Shown: in pieces, positions 9,298 through 18,596 of the stretch
Position numbering within the stretch: position 1 is the first letter of the stretch
How the letters are laid out: each line of letters begins with the position of its first letter
DNA from: Ruegeria sp. Alg231-54
GTDB lineage: Bacteria; Pseudomonadota; Alphaproteobacteria; Rhodobacterales; Rhodobacteraceae
DNA length: 64,000 nucleotides
Direction: 5' to 3'
Assembly (NCBI RefSeq): GCF_900143525.1
Contig: NZ_FREZ01000001.1
Span: 124,001 to 188,000 of the forward strand
Program-made: the position numbers and the translations under genes
The notes under the pieces: model-generated
Database searches by the model: none
Seen by the model: the letters and a program-made list of their open reading frames with translations, nothing else
Told to the model about the DNA's origin: nothing

Positions 9298-9780
9298 TTA
9301 CCCTGCCTGACCCGGGTTGATTATCTGAAACGAGCCGTCGTCGAACTTCACATAGCAGGATTGGGTTCCCAGCGGGGGCAGCTTCGTTGTGCGAGCAGGC
9401 GGAACCTGAGACTTTACGCTCTGTTTGCAGGGTGGCAGGCTGACCGGACGAAAGCCTTTTTTGGCCATGCATTGGGCCTCGACCTGATTGCGAAGACCGG
9501 CATTCACGTCGACCGTATACACGCGCCCGGGTTCCCACCAACCAGGCGAGCGATAGCAGTGCCCCCGGTTGTCGCAATAAGTGCGTCCCGGCCAATATGT
9601 GGGCGGGCTCTGCCGCACCTGATTGGCGACGGGAACGTCATTTACCGCCTTAACCTGACATTGCGTGGTCTCGGACTGCGCGCGCGACACGCTTTCACCT
9701 TCGCGGTAGTACAGCGAAAGTGGGCCGCTGCATGCGGACAGGACGGTCAGTGGAATTAGTAAGTGAAGCACTGATTTCAT
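9298..9780 (-). CDS. Small lipoprotein of unknown function
   Basis: Encodes 160 residues with a lipoprotein signal: a hydrophobic stretch after MKSVLHLLIP ending in the lipobox LSAC at about 14-17. The mature part has a Gly/Trp/Pro-rich stretch with paired cysteines (YCDNRGHCYRSPGWW) and ends SCYVKFDDGSFQIINPGQAG. I do not recognise a named family; similar secreted proteins occur in related genomes as hypothetical lipoproteins. It points opposite to its neighbours and separates ntrX from trkA, with only 13 bases to the end of ntrX. Confidence 0.75.
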   Translation of the reverse strand: MKSVLHLLIPLTVLSACSGPLSLYYREGESVSRAQSETTQCQVKAVNDVPVANQVRQSPPTYWPGRTYCDNRGHCYRSPGWWEPGRVYTVDVNAGLRNQVEAQCMAKKGFRPVSLPPCKQSVKSQVPPARTTKLPPLGTQSCYVKFDDGSFQIINPGQAG

Positions 9781-9805
9781 AGGGTTATCTTGCCCCAGCT
9801 TTGTC

Positions 9806-9849
9806 TGAATGACAATTCAATTGACCGCTATAGGGGCATCTGTCATTCA
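9806..9849. promoter_or_regulatory. Inverted repeat upstream of trkA
   Basis: TGAATGACA (9806-9814) and its exact reverse complement TGTCATTCA (9841-9849) are separated by 26 bases, in the region between the divergent lipoprotein gene and trkA. The spacing and position suggest an operator or an mRNA leader hairpin, but this is inference only. Confidence 0.3.
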
Positions 9850-9876
9850 AGGATTTCAGGCAGAAGGGCCAGAAAC

Positions 9877-11253
9877 ATGAAGGTCATCATATGCGGTGCC
9901 GGTCAGGTCGGCTGGCAGATCGCACGTCACTTGTCGGGCGAACTGAATGACGTAACGGTGGTGGACAACAATCCCGATCTGGTGCGCCGGGCGACGGAAA
10001 CGCTGGATGTTCAGGGGATTGCCGGATTTGCCAGCTATCCTGACGTGCTGGAACGGGCAGGCGCACGGGATGCCGATATGATCATCGCAGCGACGCATTC
10101 GGACGAGGTGAATATGGTCACCTGTCAGATGGCGCATTCGATCTTTTCCATCCAACGCAAGATCGCGCGGTTGCGGGCGAAATCGTATTTGCAGGCGATC
10201 CATTCGGATCTGTTCCGTCGTGACCACTTGCCCATCGACGTCGTGATCAGCCCCGAACGCGAAGTCGCAGCCGCTGCCATGCGTCGCCTTTCAGCCCCGT
10301 CCGCCTTTGATACCGAGATGTTCATGGATGGGCAGGCGCAGCTTCTGGGCATTCGCATCGACGAAGATTGCCCCATCGTGAACACCCCTTTGCGGCAGCT
10401 CACGGACCTGTTTTCGACCCTCAGCTCAATCGTTGTCGGTGTTCGGCGCGATGGCACGCTGTTTGCGCCTGAATCCGAAGATCAGCTGTTTGTCGGCGAC
10501 GAATGCTACGTCTTTACCAATGTCAAAGACGTGGACCGCACGATGGAGGTTTTTGGTAAGGCCCAAAAGAAACAGGACCGCGTCGTGATCGTTGGTGGCG
10601 GCAATGTCGGGTTGGAAGTGGCCCGGACGCTGGAAGAGCGTGAAAGCCGGGTACGCGCCAAGGTGATCGAGCGTGATCGCCAAAGCGCTGAAATCGCTGC
10701 CGAAACACTGGAACGCACGATTGTCCTGAATGGCGACGGGCTGGATGCCGCCTTGTTGCGCGAGGCCGGGATCGAACGCGCCGACGCGATGCTGGCAGTC
10801 ACCGATGACGACCGTGCCAACATGCTGGCGGCGGTGCGGGCCAAGGCCGAAGGTTGTGCCTTGGCAATTGCGTTGATCAATGATCCCAGCATGGTGGCCC
10901 TTATGGGGCCGCTGGGGATCGACGCCTATATCAATCCGCGTGCAACCACTGTCAGCTCGATCCTGCGCCATATTCGCCACGGGCGGGTGAGGCAGGTCTA
11001 TTCTATCGGGGATGCCGAGGCAGAAGTGATCGAGGCCGAGGTGCTGTCGACCTCACCCATGGCAGGGCAGAAGCTGCGGGATATCGATTTTCCCGAAGGT
11101 GTTCTGGTAGGTGCCGTACGAAAAGGCGATGAGCTTTTGCGCCCGACAGGCAGCCTGCGGATCGACGAAAAGGACGTGGTGGCGATCTTTGCGATGGCCA
11201 AGGACGTGCCCGAGGTCGAGCGCCTTATGCAGGTTTCAATCGATTTCTTCTGA
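9877..11253 (+). CDS. trkA: Trk potassium uptake system peripheral protein TrkA
   Basis: A cytoplasmic NAD-binding regulatory subunit of 458 residues for the TrkH potassium channel. It is a duplicated RCK protein: the first Rossmann fold begins at residue 1 (KVIICGAGQVGWQIARHL) and the second at about 233 (VVIVGGGNVGLEVARTL), each followed by a RCK_C domain. I chose ATG 9877 because the nucleotide-binding beta strand starts there; an upstream in-frame start at 9790 would add 29 residues with no family resemblance. Its TGA overlaps the ATG of trkH by one base (TGATG). Confidence 0.94.
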   Translation: MKVIICGAGQVGWQIARHLSGELNDVTVVDNNPDLVRRATETLDVQGIAGFASYPDVLERAGARDADMIIAATHSDEVNMVTCQMAHSIFSIQRKIARLRAKSYLQAIHSDLFRRDHLPIDVVISPEREVAAAAMRRLSAPSAFDTEMFMDGQAQLLGIRIDEDCPIVNTPLRQLTDLFSTLSSIVVGVRRDGTLFAPESEDQLFVGDECYVFTNVKDVDRTMEVFGKAQKKQDRVVIVGGGNVGLEVARTLEERESRVRAKVIERDRQSAEIAAETLERTIVLNGDGLDAALLREAGIERADAMLAVTDDDRANMLAAVRAKAEGCALAIALINDPSMVALMGPLGIDAYINPRATTVSSILRHIRHGRVRQVYSIGDAEAEVIEAEVLSTSPMAGQKLRDIDFPEGVLVGAVRKGDELLRPTGSLRIDEKDVVAIFAMAKDVPEVERLMQVSIDFF

Positions 11254-12791
11254 TGGCGCGCGCTCGGAGACAACAGATCACTTTGATACAGCGGTTGCCG
11301 CTGTTTCTGTTGATCTGGGGAATCGCCGCGCTGTCGATGTGGGTTCCGGCGATTTACGCGCTGGCCTTGGATGATCACGACACGTCGCGATCGTTTTTCT
11401 ATTCCGGTCTTCTGGGACTGTTCGTGGTATCCACAATCGCTGTAGCAGCATCAAACAGGGTGCCGCGACGCGGGACGCTGGGGCAACTGGCCGTGTTGCT
11501 GGGCTGTTTTACCGTTCTGCCGCTGTTTCTGGCGATTCCGCTGCATGATGCCTTGGGCACCACCACCTTTTTGAATGCGTATTTTGATATGGTCAGTGCT
11601 GTGACCACCACCGGTGCAGATCTGTTTCCGGACCCGGATCGCCTGACCGCACCGCTGCACCTGTGGCGTGCTTTGGTCGGCTGGATGGGTGGCTTGCTGA
11701 TGTGGATTGCTGCGGCTGCAATTCTGGCGCCCTTGTCGCTGGGTGGGTTCGAGATTACGGCGCGCGGCCAGCCCGGTCGCCCGGTGTCGGGCGTCGCACA
11801 AAGCGAAGAGGTCGACCCCCGCGGCCGTCTGATCCGTGTGACCCGGACCTTGACACCAGTCTATACCGGTCTGACCGCAACCATATGGATCCTGCTGCTG
11901 ATCGCCGGAGAAAACGGCCTGACTGCCGTGTGTCACGCCATGTCAACCATGGCCACGTCGGGGATATCTCCGGTCGGCGGACTGGAGGGGGCGCAGGCCG
12001 GAATAACGGGCGAGGCGATCCTGTTTCTGTTCCTGTTCTTCGCCTTGTCGCGGCTGACCTTTTCGACAGATACGGCAACCACAGGCTATTCCCGGCTGGA
12101 CCAAGACCCTGAATTCCGGATTGGCCTGATGATTGTCGGTGTCGTCGCGGCACTGTTGTTCGCGCGCGTCTGGGCCGGTGTTCTGGAAATCGGCAATCAG
12201 TTGGAACCGCTGCAGGCGCTTAGCGTAATCTGGGGCATGATCTTTACGGCGCTGTCTTTCCTGACCACAGCCGGATTCGAAAGCGCCAACTGGAACGATG
12301 CGCAGCAATTGTCCGGCCTTGGCACCCCCGGGCTGATCCTGATGGGGCTCGCCCTGATCGGAGGCGGGGTGGCCACAACGGCGGGCGGGGTCAAACTGCT
12401 GCGGGTCTTTGCCCTGTACCTTAATGGCGCGCGCGAGATTGATCGGTTGATCTACCCCTCATCCGTTAGTGGCATTGGCGGCGGTAACCGTCGCATTCAA
12501 AGCGACGGGGCCTTTATCGCCTGGATCTTCCTGATGATGTTCGCCTTGACCGCAGCACTGTTCAATCTGCTGCTGGCCGCGATGGGGTCGGGGTTTGAAC
12601 AGGCGATGGTCCTCAGCGTTGCGGCGCTCAGCACCACCGGGCCGCTGATCGAACTGGCCACCGATGTTCCCATCCGTCTGGTCGATTTGCCCTGGGGCGC
12701 AAAGCTGACCATGTGTGCGGCGATGGTGATCGGGCGATTGGAAACTTTGGCGATCATTGCGCTGATTACGCCAACCCTCTGGCGAGACTAA
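11253..12791 (+). CDS. trkH: Trk-type potassium transporter TrkH
   Basis: An inner-membrane protein of 512 residues with about ten hydrophobic segments, forming the potassium-conducting subunit controlled by TrkA. The repeated pore (P-loop) signatures can be seen as TTTGAD, MSTMATSGISPVGG, FLTTAGFESANW and ALSTTGPLIELA, as expected for the four-fold pseudo-symmetric TrkH/KtrB superfamily. It is coupled to trkA through a TGATG overlap. The N-terminus (MARARRQQIT) is short and basic, consistent with a cytoplasmic start. Confidence 0.93.
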   Translation: MARARRQQITLIQRLPLFLLIWGIAALSMWVPAIYALALDDHDTSRSFFYSGLLGLFVVSTIAVAASNRVPRRGTLGQLAVLLGCFTVLPLFLAIPLHDALGTTTFLNAYFDMVSAVTTTGADLFPDPDRLTAPLHLWRALVGWMGGLLMWIAAAAILAPLSLGGFEITARGQPGRPVSGVAQSEEVDPRGRLIRVTRTLTPVYTGLTATIWILLLIAGENGLTAVCHAMSTMATSGISPVGGLEGAQAGITGEAILFLFLFFALSRLTFSTDTATTGYSRLDQDPEFRIGLMIVGVVAALLFARVWAGVLEIGNQLEPLQALSVIWGMIFTALSFLTTAGFESANWNDAQQLSGLGTPGLILMGLALIGGGVATTAGGVKLLRVFALYLNGAREIDRLIYPSSVSGIGGGNRRIQSDGAFIAWIFLMMFALTAALFNLLLAAMGSGFEQAMVLSVAALSTTGPLIELATDVPIRLVDLPWGAKLTMCAAMVIGRLETLAIIALITPTLWRD

Positions 12792-12917
12792 GAATCCTCA
12801 CCTTTGCCGACACCTTATTTTTCATCTGGAATATCGGTTAACGACACTCCATACTCTGCCAGAGGGAGCGCGTTGGTCCGCAGCGCGTAGCAAGAACAAT
12901 GGCGAGATTATAATAAT

Positions 12918-13157
12918 ATGGCTTCGGACAGACAGAATCTGCAGGACGCGTTCCTGAATAATGTACGGAAAGCAAAGGTCCCGGTCACAATTTTCCTGAT
13001 CAACGGTGTGAAATTGCAGGGTGTCATCACCTGGTTCGACAATTTCTGCGTATTGTTGCGCCGCGACGGACAGTCGCAGCTGGTCTACAAACACGCAATT
13101 TCAACGATCATGCCGTCGCAGCCGATCAACCTGTATGAGGGCGAAGACGCCTCTTGA
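12918..13157 (+). CDS. hfq: RNA chaperone Hfq
   Basis: A hexameric Sm-like RNA-binding protein of 79 residues that pairs small RNAs with mRNAs. Sm1 is visible as [28 protein letters not shown] and Sm2 as [10 protein letters not shown], with the FDNF and LLRRDGQ core between. The short, Gly-poor C-terminus ([11 protein letters not shown]) is typical of alphaproteobacteria. The TGA of hfq overlaps the ATG of hflX (TGATG), the conserved hfq-hflX pair. Confidence 0.97.
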   Translation: MASDRQNLQDAFLNNVRKAKVPVTIFLINGVKLQGVITWFDNFCVLLRRDGQSQLVYKHAISTIMPSQPINLYEGEDAS

Positions 13158-14428
13158 TGGAACACGACAGGACGCGCACCCGTGCTTGGGTGCTGCATCC
13201 GGAAATCAAATCAGATGAACAGCGCCGTGTCCCTGGACCGGCGTTGGAAGAGGCGGTGGCACTGGCTGCCGCTTTGCCCGATCTGGATGTGATCGGGTCC
13301 GATATTGTGCGTCTGCCACGTGCCCAGCCAGGGCTGTTGTTCGGGACCGGCAAGATCGAGGAGCTGGGCGAACGGTTTCATGACGCTGAGGTCGAGCTGG
13401 TTCTGATCGATGGTCCCGTGACTCCAGTTCAGCAGCGCAATCTGGAAAAGGCTTGGAAGGTTAAAATCCTCGATCGGACCGGGTTGATTTTGGAGATTTT
13501 CAGCGACCGCGCTCGTACCCGTGAAGGTGTGCTGCAGGTCGAGATGGCCGCGCTCAGCTATCAGCGTACGCGTCTGGTTCGCGCCTGGACCCACCTCGAA
13601 CGCCAGCGAGGCGGGTTGGGGTTTGTCGGTGGTCCCGGTGAAACCCAGATCGAGGCTGACCGAAGGGCGATCGACGATCAGCTTGTGCGCCTGCGCCGTC
13701 AATTACAGAAGGTGATCAAGACCCGGACCTTGCACCGAGCTGCTCGGGCCAAGGTGCCATATCCGATTGTTGCGTTGGTGGGCTATACGAACGCCGGTAA
13801 ATCAACTTTGTTCAATCGCCTGACCGGGGCCGAGGTAATGGCAAAGGACATGCTGTTTGCCACGCTGGATCCGACCATGCGGCGGGTTGAACTGCCCGAT
13901 GGTCCCGAGGTGATTCTGTCGGACACGGTAGGGTTCATTTCGAACTTGCCAACCGAACTGGTCGCGGCCTTCCGCGCCACACTCGAAGAGGTTCTGGGTG
14001 CTGATATCGTCGTGCATGTGCGCGACATCAGCCATGAAGACACCGAGGCGCAAGCCCGGGATGTCGAAACCATTTTGACCTCGTTGGGCGTTGATGATGA
14101 ACGGCCCCGGCTTGAGGTCTGGAACAAAATCGACCTGTTGAACGAAGATGAGCGCGAGGCCACGTTTGCCCGGGCCGACCGCGACCCATCGATCTTTGCC
14201 ATTTCCGCCGTTACGGGCGAAGGTATCGAACCGTTGCTGGCCGAGATCGCGGTTAATTTGCAAGGAGTTCGGCACGAGACGGTTCTGACTCTGGCGTTTG
14301 CCGAGGGCAACAAGCGTGCGTGGCTGTTCCGTCAGGATGTTGTTCAATCCGAAGAGCAGACGGATGACGGATTTCAGATCACCGTATTGTGGACTGACAA
14401 GCAGGCGGCGCAGTTCGCCGCGCTTTGA
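13157..14428 (+). CDS. hflX: Ribosome-associated GTPase HflX
   Basis: A GTPase of 423 residues that binds and splits stalled or hibernating 70S ribosomes under stress. The N-terminal HflX domain includes TRAWVLHPE, FGTGKIEEL and DRTGLILEIFSDRARTREG, and the linker has the GPGETQIEADRR signature. The G domain starts with GYTNAGKS (209-216), then DTVGFISNLP and NKIDLL. I use ATG 13157, which overlaps the hfq stop; a TTG one codon upstream is also possible. Short spacing and order support a hfq-hflX operon. Confidence 0.95.
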   Translation: MEHDRTRTRAWVLHPEIKSDEQRRVPGPALEEAVALAAALPDLDVIGSDIVRLPRAQPGLLFGTGKIEELGERFHDAEVELVLIDGPVTPVQQRNLEKAWKVKILDRTGLILEIFSDRARTREGVLQVEMAALSYQRTRLVRAWTHLERQRGGLGFVGGPGETQIEADRRAIDDQLVRLRRQLQKVIKTRTLHRAARAKVPYPIVALVGYTNAGKSTLFNRLTGAEVMAKDMLFATLDPTMRRVELPDGPEVILSDTVGFISNLPTELVAAFRATLEEVLGADIVVHVRDISHEDTEAQARDVETILTSLGVDDERPRLEVWNKIDLLNEDEREATFARADRDPSIFAISAVTGEGIEPLLAEIAVNLQGVRHETVLTLAFAEGNKRAWLFRQDVVQSEEQTDDGFQITVLWTDKQAAQFAAL

Positions 14429-14446
14429 TCGACAAGCGAGGTCACG

Positions 14447-14731
14447 ATGGCAAAAATTGAGGTGGTTCTGCGTGGTCATATTTCGGTGCCTGTCGACCGT
14501 GTCACACAGGTGCGTGAGGCGTTGCCGGACCACATCGCCCTGACTCGGGCCGAACCGGGTTGCATCACATTCGACGTTACAGAAGACGCGGATATTCCCG
14601 GTCGGTTCGACGTACACGAAATTTTTGAAAACCAAGCGGCCTTTGACGCCCATCAGGCGCGAACCAAAGCCTCGACTTGGTTCAAGGTGACAGAAGGCAT
14701 TCCGCGCGACTACCAGATCACGCGCGTTTAG
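14447..14731 (+). CDS. Antibiotic biosynthesis monooxygenase (ABM) domain protein
   Basis: A protein of 94 residues forming a single dimeric alpha+beta-barrel domain: an N-terminal strand (KIEVVLRGHISV), EPGCITFDVTEDADIPGRFDVHEIFENQAAFDAH and a C-terminal strand. The EPGC...F and E.F....AF.AH pattern is that of ABM/YgiN-like putative quinol monooxygenases. The substrate is unknown. It starts 18 bases after hflX on the same strand, so it may be cotranscribed. Confidence 0.8.
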   Translation: MAKIEVVLRGHISVPVDRVTQVREALPDHIALTRAEPGCITFDVTEDADIPGRFDVHEIFENQAAFDAHQARTKASTWFKVTEGIPRDYQITRV

Positions 14732-14743
14732 GCGGGGCGTCCG

Positions 14744-15139
14744 CTACTGCCCGTCTATCTGGCGCTGATAGTCGTCAGCATCGAACCAACCCAGCGACGT
14801 TTGCACCTTGTTGTCAGCGGTCAATTCCCATTCTTCCCAACCACGCGTGACGACGTGGTTGCCGGTCTCTGAGTGATGGCCTTCCAGCGTCCAGACAAAA
14901 ATCGCGTGTGATCCGGCCCAACGCAGCATGTCGCAGCGCACTTCCAGATCCGGGAAGTCGGCGTAGAATCCGCGCGCCATGTCTGCGACGGCGGCACGGC
15001 CGACAATTGGTTCACCCCGGTTGATCGTGATCTGCCCGTCGGGTGCAAAAAAGCCGGCAACGGCCTCTGGGTCGCCGGAGCTCCACGCGATTGCGTAATC
15101 GCGCGCGAGATTGTTCATCATATCCCGAATACTGGCCAT
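14744..15139 (-). CDS. SnoaL-like / nuclear transport factor 2 fold protein
   Basis: A protein of about 131 residues with the NTF2-like cone fold pattern: an N-terminal helix (LARDYAIAWSSGDPEAVAGFFAPDG), GEPIVGRAAVADMARGFYADFPDL, then strands with IFVWTLEGHHSETGNHVVTRGWEEWEL. Members are often small-molecule isomerases or orphan binding proteins and no substrate can be inferred here. I start at ATG 15139, which has a GGGGG stretch just upstream. An earlier in-frame start at 15226 would add 29 residues with no similarity. Convergent with the ABM gene. Confidence 0.75.
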   Translation of the reverse strand: MASIRDMMNNLARDYAIAWSSGDPEAVAGFFAPDGQITINRGEPIVGRAAVADMARGFYADFPDLEVRCDMLRWAGSHAIFVWTLEGHHSETGNHVVTRGWEEWELTADNKVQTSLGWFDADDYQRQIDGQ

Positions 15140-15247
15140 CTGTACCCCCAAGGTCCCGAATTGTCGGCTTGCAGATCGTAGGCGAAAACACCTGCGCGCG
15201 TCCACGGCAGCTTGCAAAAGGGGCAAGGTCCTGCCGAAGCAGTGAAA

Positions 15248-17710
15248 TCAGCGCGGGGTCAGGTTGGTTACGCCGACCGCTGCCGCGCGGGCCAGATCCA
15301 TGTCCAGTGACATAGGGATATACTCACCTCGCCGCCAAAGCTGGGCCTGATCGTCGTAGTAGCGCGACAGGAAATGCCCCGACTGACCTGTGGCCGTGAT
15401 AAAGACCGAACTGTTGGGATCGGCAAAATCATAGACACCGCGATATCCCGCACCGTGGACGTTTTGGAAAGGGTTGGGCCCTTCGCCCGATGTCCGCCCG
15501 CGCAGCAGGGTGTTGTCGCCGCCGCTGGTGGATTGGCGGATGTTGACGAAGAACCGCAGAACGGGAACCGTGCCCAGAACCGGGTGGTCATGCGTGGCCT
15601 GATGGGCGTCTCCCCAGCGCAGGGATTCCAGCGAACCACCGTATTTTTCGCTGATCCAGATCAGCGCATCGTCCAGCGCCAGTCGTGCCATGTCGGTACA
15701 GGTTTCCACGGGTGCGCTCTGACGCACGTCGCACCAGACCGACGCGCCGTCGATATCGCGGTACACCCGTTCGATGAACAGCGGCTCAACATGTTTGTAT
15801 TCGGCCGCCAGCGGCCCCAGCTCGTCCGAGATCAGCCGGATTTGCAGCGCGCGCAACCATGCGGCATAGATCAGCGGTTCAGGCAGGTGCTCGTTCATCT
15901 CACCGTTCCACTCGGCCAGCAGGGCCAGCGCGACCTGACGCTGGCGTTCCGGTGTGCCCTCGGGCGCAGAGGCTCCGGTAAACCAAAGATCGGCGCCGAT
16001 TAGCGGCAGAAGTGAACGGGCGGTAAAGCTGACGGTATCAAGTTGCGCTTCGATAAAGCTGTCGCGGGTGTGAACCTCGCGCGATTGCATCAGGCGTTCC
16101 CAACGGTGCACCCTTTGGGTGTCGCCCCATTCGTATGAGACGTGGTTGGGAAAGGGGCGGTCGATGATCTTGTTGTTTGTATTGCCCAGAATCCCGCCTG
16201 CTGGCGTCACGAATTCGGGGTTGTTTGCATAAGGCAAGCGGCCTTGCCACAGGTTCTCGGCCAACCAACCGGGCGTTGGGATACGGCCGCGGCTTTGGTT
16301 GCGAATGTCTCGGCCAGGCATTGCGCCGATCAGCTTCATGCCGATCGTGTCCTTGTCGACCAGCGACAGGTTTTGCGACGGCGCAATGAACAGTTCGGCC
16401 ACGTCGATGGCTTCGCGCACACTGTCCGAATTCATTAATGCCATCGAAGCCGTCATCGACGTGTCGCGCGGGCTAAGTGCGGTCCAGGCCAATGAGGCAA
16501 CGTGCCCGGGCGGGGTGATCGTTTCCAGATCGTAATGGCTACCGGGCAAGACGGGTCCGTTCTCGGTCCAGCGCAGAGTCAGGGTGATGGGGGCTTCGTC
16601 TTTGATCTCGATGATCGAGGGGCGCGAGCGAAACCGTTTGAAACCATCAGGCGACAGGTATTCTTCTGGGTTTTCCGGGTTCAGCTGTTCGATGTGGACA
16701 TCCTGATCGTCCAGGTAAGACGAGGTCAGGCCCCAGCCCAACCTATCACTGCGGCCCGTCATGATCGCCGGAACGCCCGGAATGGTCGCGCCGATAACAC
16801 CGCCTTTGGCAAGCTCAAGCCGTGCCAGGTACCAAATGCCCGGTGCGGTCAGACCCAGATGGGGGTCATTGGCCAGCAGGGTGCCTCCGATCGCGGAACG
16901 CGAGGGCGCGGCCGACCACGCGTTCGACGCCCCGGCCAAGCCGCGTTTAGGGAATGGTGACAGCGGCGTGTCGGGCATTGGCGTGCCTTCGGCATAGCGC
17001 GGCAGTTCTGGGAACAAAGACGCATATTCCGGCAGCGCCGCAATACCCGCGCCCGGTACGTCTGGCAGGATATCGGCCAGCCGCTTTGGATCGTTCAGCA
17101 TCAGGGATGTGCGGGCGCGCAGGACCTCATCTTTCAAATGGCCAGACAGTTGCAGGCTCATCAGTTTGATGATCGCAATGCTGTCGCCGGGCTGCCACGG
17201 CGATACAGATGCGTTGAAAAGGAACATCTCGGGCGCGCCGCGTCCCAATGCGTTCTCATTGATCTCATCCAGCCGGGCATTGACGCCCGCAGAATAAGCG
17301 CGCAGCGCAGCTTTGGTGTAATCGTCCTGCACCTCGACCGAGCGGTGGGCAAGACTGTAAAGGTCAAAACGGCGCAAGAGCTTGTCGATAGGGACAGTGC
17401 GCTTGCCGAACACTTCGGATAAACGGCCCTGCGCAGTGCGTCGCATCACGGTCATCTGCCACAGGCGATCCTGCGCATGAGCATAGCCCAGGCCAAAGAA
17501 TACGTCAGGGTCGCTTTCGGCCAGAATATGCGGAACATTGGCGGTGTCACGCACGATCTCGACCGGCGCACGCAGCCCGCTGACTTCGACGGTCTGGTCA
17601 TAATCCGGAAGGGACTGGCTGGCCAGGAAGTAGACAAGACCCACAGCCGCAACGGCCAACAGGATCAGGCCCGTAGCAATCCGAACCAGCCAGCGAAAGA
17701 CAAGACCCAT
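15248..17710 (-). CDS. Penicillin acylase family (Ntn-hydrolase) protein
   Basis: A precursor of 820 residues with an N-terminal hydrophobic anchor or signal (about 9-30), so it acts in the periplasm. The family is made as one chain and self-cleaved to alpha and beta subunits. The cleavage/nucleophile motif is SNAW at 262-265, with S262 as the expected new N-terminal nucleophile, followed by GGTLLANDPHLGL. Other family features are GLGYAHAQDRLWQM (about 73-86) and RSDRLGWGLTSSYLDDQD. Members hydrolyse beta-lactam side chains or, in several proteobacteria, acyl-homoserine lactones; the sequence does not decide which. It is apparently monocistronic. Confidence 0.88.
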   Translation of the reverse strand: MGLVFRWLVRIATGLILLAVAAVGLVYFLASQSLPDYDQTVEVSGLRAPVEIVRDTANVPHILAESDPDVFFGLGYAHAQDRLWQMTVMRRTAQGRLSEVFGKRTVPIDKLLRRFDLYSLAHRSVEVQDDYTKAALRAYSAGVNARLDEINENALGRGAPEMFLFNASVSPWQPGDSIAIIKLMSLQLSGHLKDEVLRARTSLMLNDPKRLADILPDVPGAGIAALPEYASLFPELPRYAEGTPMPDTPLSPFPKRGLAGASNAWSAAPSRSAIGGTLLANDPHLGLTAPGIWYLARLELAKGGVIGATIPGVPAIMTGRSDRLGWGLTSSYLDDQDVHIEQLNPENPEEYLSPDGFKRFRSRPSIIEIKDEAPITLTLRWTENGPVLPGSHYDLETITPPGHVASLAWTALSPRDTSMTASMALMNSDSVREAIDVAELFIAPSQNLSLVDKDTIGMKLIGAMPGRDIRNQSRGRIPTPGWLAENLWQGRLPYANNPEFVTPAGGILGNTNNKIIDRPFPNHVSYEWGDTQRVHRWERLMQSREVHTRDSFIEAQLDTVSFTARSLLPLIGADLWFTGASAPEGTPERQRQVALALLAEWNGEMNEHLPEPLIYAAWLRALQIRLISDELGPLAAEYKHVEPLFIERVYRDIDGASVWCDVRQSAPVETCTDMARLALDDALIWISEKYGGSLESLRWGDAHQATHDHPVLGTVPVLRFFVNIRQSTSGGDNTLLRGRTSGEGPNPFQNVHGAGYRGVYDFADPNSSVFITATGQSGHFLSRYYDDQAQLWRRGEYIPMSLDMDLARAAAVGVTNLTPR

Positions 17711-17815
17711 GAACGCCCCATATCCCCATAAGAAATTATTGGCTGAACCCTACTGGAAGGACCGGGCAACCGAAAGAGGAACGCCGCGCGAACGTTGAGT
17801 TAACATGTTGAGATG

Positions 17816-17852
17816 AAAAACCCCGCCACATGGTTTTGAACATGTGGCGGGG
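17816..17852 (-). terminator. Rho-independent terminator of the SYLF lipoprotein gene
   Basis: A perfect 12-bp stem (CCCCGCCACATG at 17821-17832 and CATGTGGCGGGG at 17841-17852) with an 8-base loop. Read on the minus strand it is followed directly by TTTTT. It lies 30 bases after the stop of the minus-strand gene at 17883. Confidence 0.93.
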
Positions 17853-17882
17853 TCCGTGGCAAAGGGGGGGTGGTATTCGGTA

Positions 17883-18455
17883 TCAGGGGATAATGCGCGT
17901 GTACTTGGTGCCTTCGACGGTCGCGCCGAATTTCAAACCGGCCTGTCCGAAAACGGCGGCAAGTACCGGTTTGCGCAATTGGGTTGTGTCGGTTGAGAGC
18001 GAGTCGCCGGTGGCATCGACGACATAGCCGATATCCGCACCTGCGGTCCAACCGCTGGAGCGGCGGAAGTCATCTAGGGCGTCCTGCGTCATAAAGAACA
18101 GGACATGCGCATATTGTTGCGCGCCGATCTGCAGACCAGCACTGCCGGATAGGGCCGAGTAATAGTCTACCGTTGCACCGTTGATGCGCAGCGCGCCCTG
18201 GCCATAGGCACCGCCAAAGATGAATCCGGCCTCGGTGATCAACGGCATCACCAGCATGCCGTCGGCTTTTTCGGCGATCTCGACGGTGTTGGGGTACTTG
18301 CTGAACATTTCGTTCAGCGTCACGTTCACACGTGCGTCGATCTGGGCCGCATTGGAATTGCCTACACCGTTTCCGCATGCAGCGGTCAGTGTGAGCCCGG
18401 CCATGCCAAGCGCAAAGCCACGACGGTTTAGTCGGGGAGAGTTGGAACTGCTCAT
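17883..18455 (-). CDS. SYLF (YSC84-like) domain lipoprotein
   Basis: A protein of 190 residues. The N-terminus has twin arginines (NRRGFALGMAG) and a hydrophobic stretch ending in TAACGNG, a lipobox-like site, so export is likely. The rest is a SYLF/YSC84 domain: MLVMPLITEAGFIFGGAYGQGAL, a YSALSGSAGLQIGAQ strand, and LFFMTQDALDDFRRSSGW. SYLF domains bind phosphoinositides in eukaryotes; the bacterial role is not known. I start at ATG 18455 (MSSSNSP). A strong terminator follows. A second, differently built SYLF protein is encoded at 46396-47091. Confidence 0.85.
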   Translation of the reverse strand: MSSSNSPRLNRRGFALGMAGLTLTAACGNGVGNSNAAQIDARVNVTLNEMFSKYPNTVEIAEKADGMLVMPLITEAGFIFGGAYGQGALRINGATVDYYSALSGSAGLQIGAQQYAHVLFFMTQDALDDFRRSSGWTAGADIGYVVDATGDSLSTDTTQLRKPVLAAVFGQAGLKFGATVEGTKYTRIIP

Positions 18456-18596
18456 GTTTTTTCTCTGTATAAACTGCCTGAAGTGTCGGGTGTTCCCGAT
18501 CTTGTGTGCAAGAATACGCCGATTGCGCCCGTGTGTCACGGGAAAGCTGGCCCAACAGCGTTCACAATCGGCGAAAAATCGCGACCGCCCGGGGTT

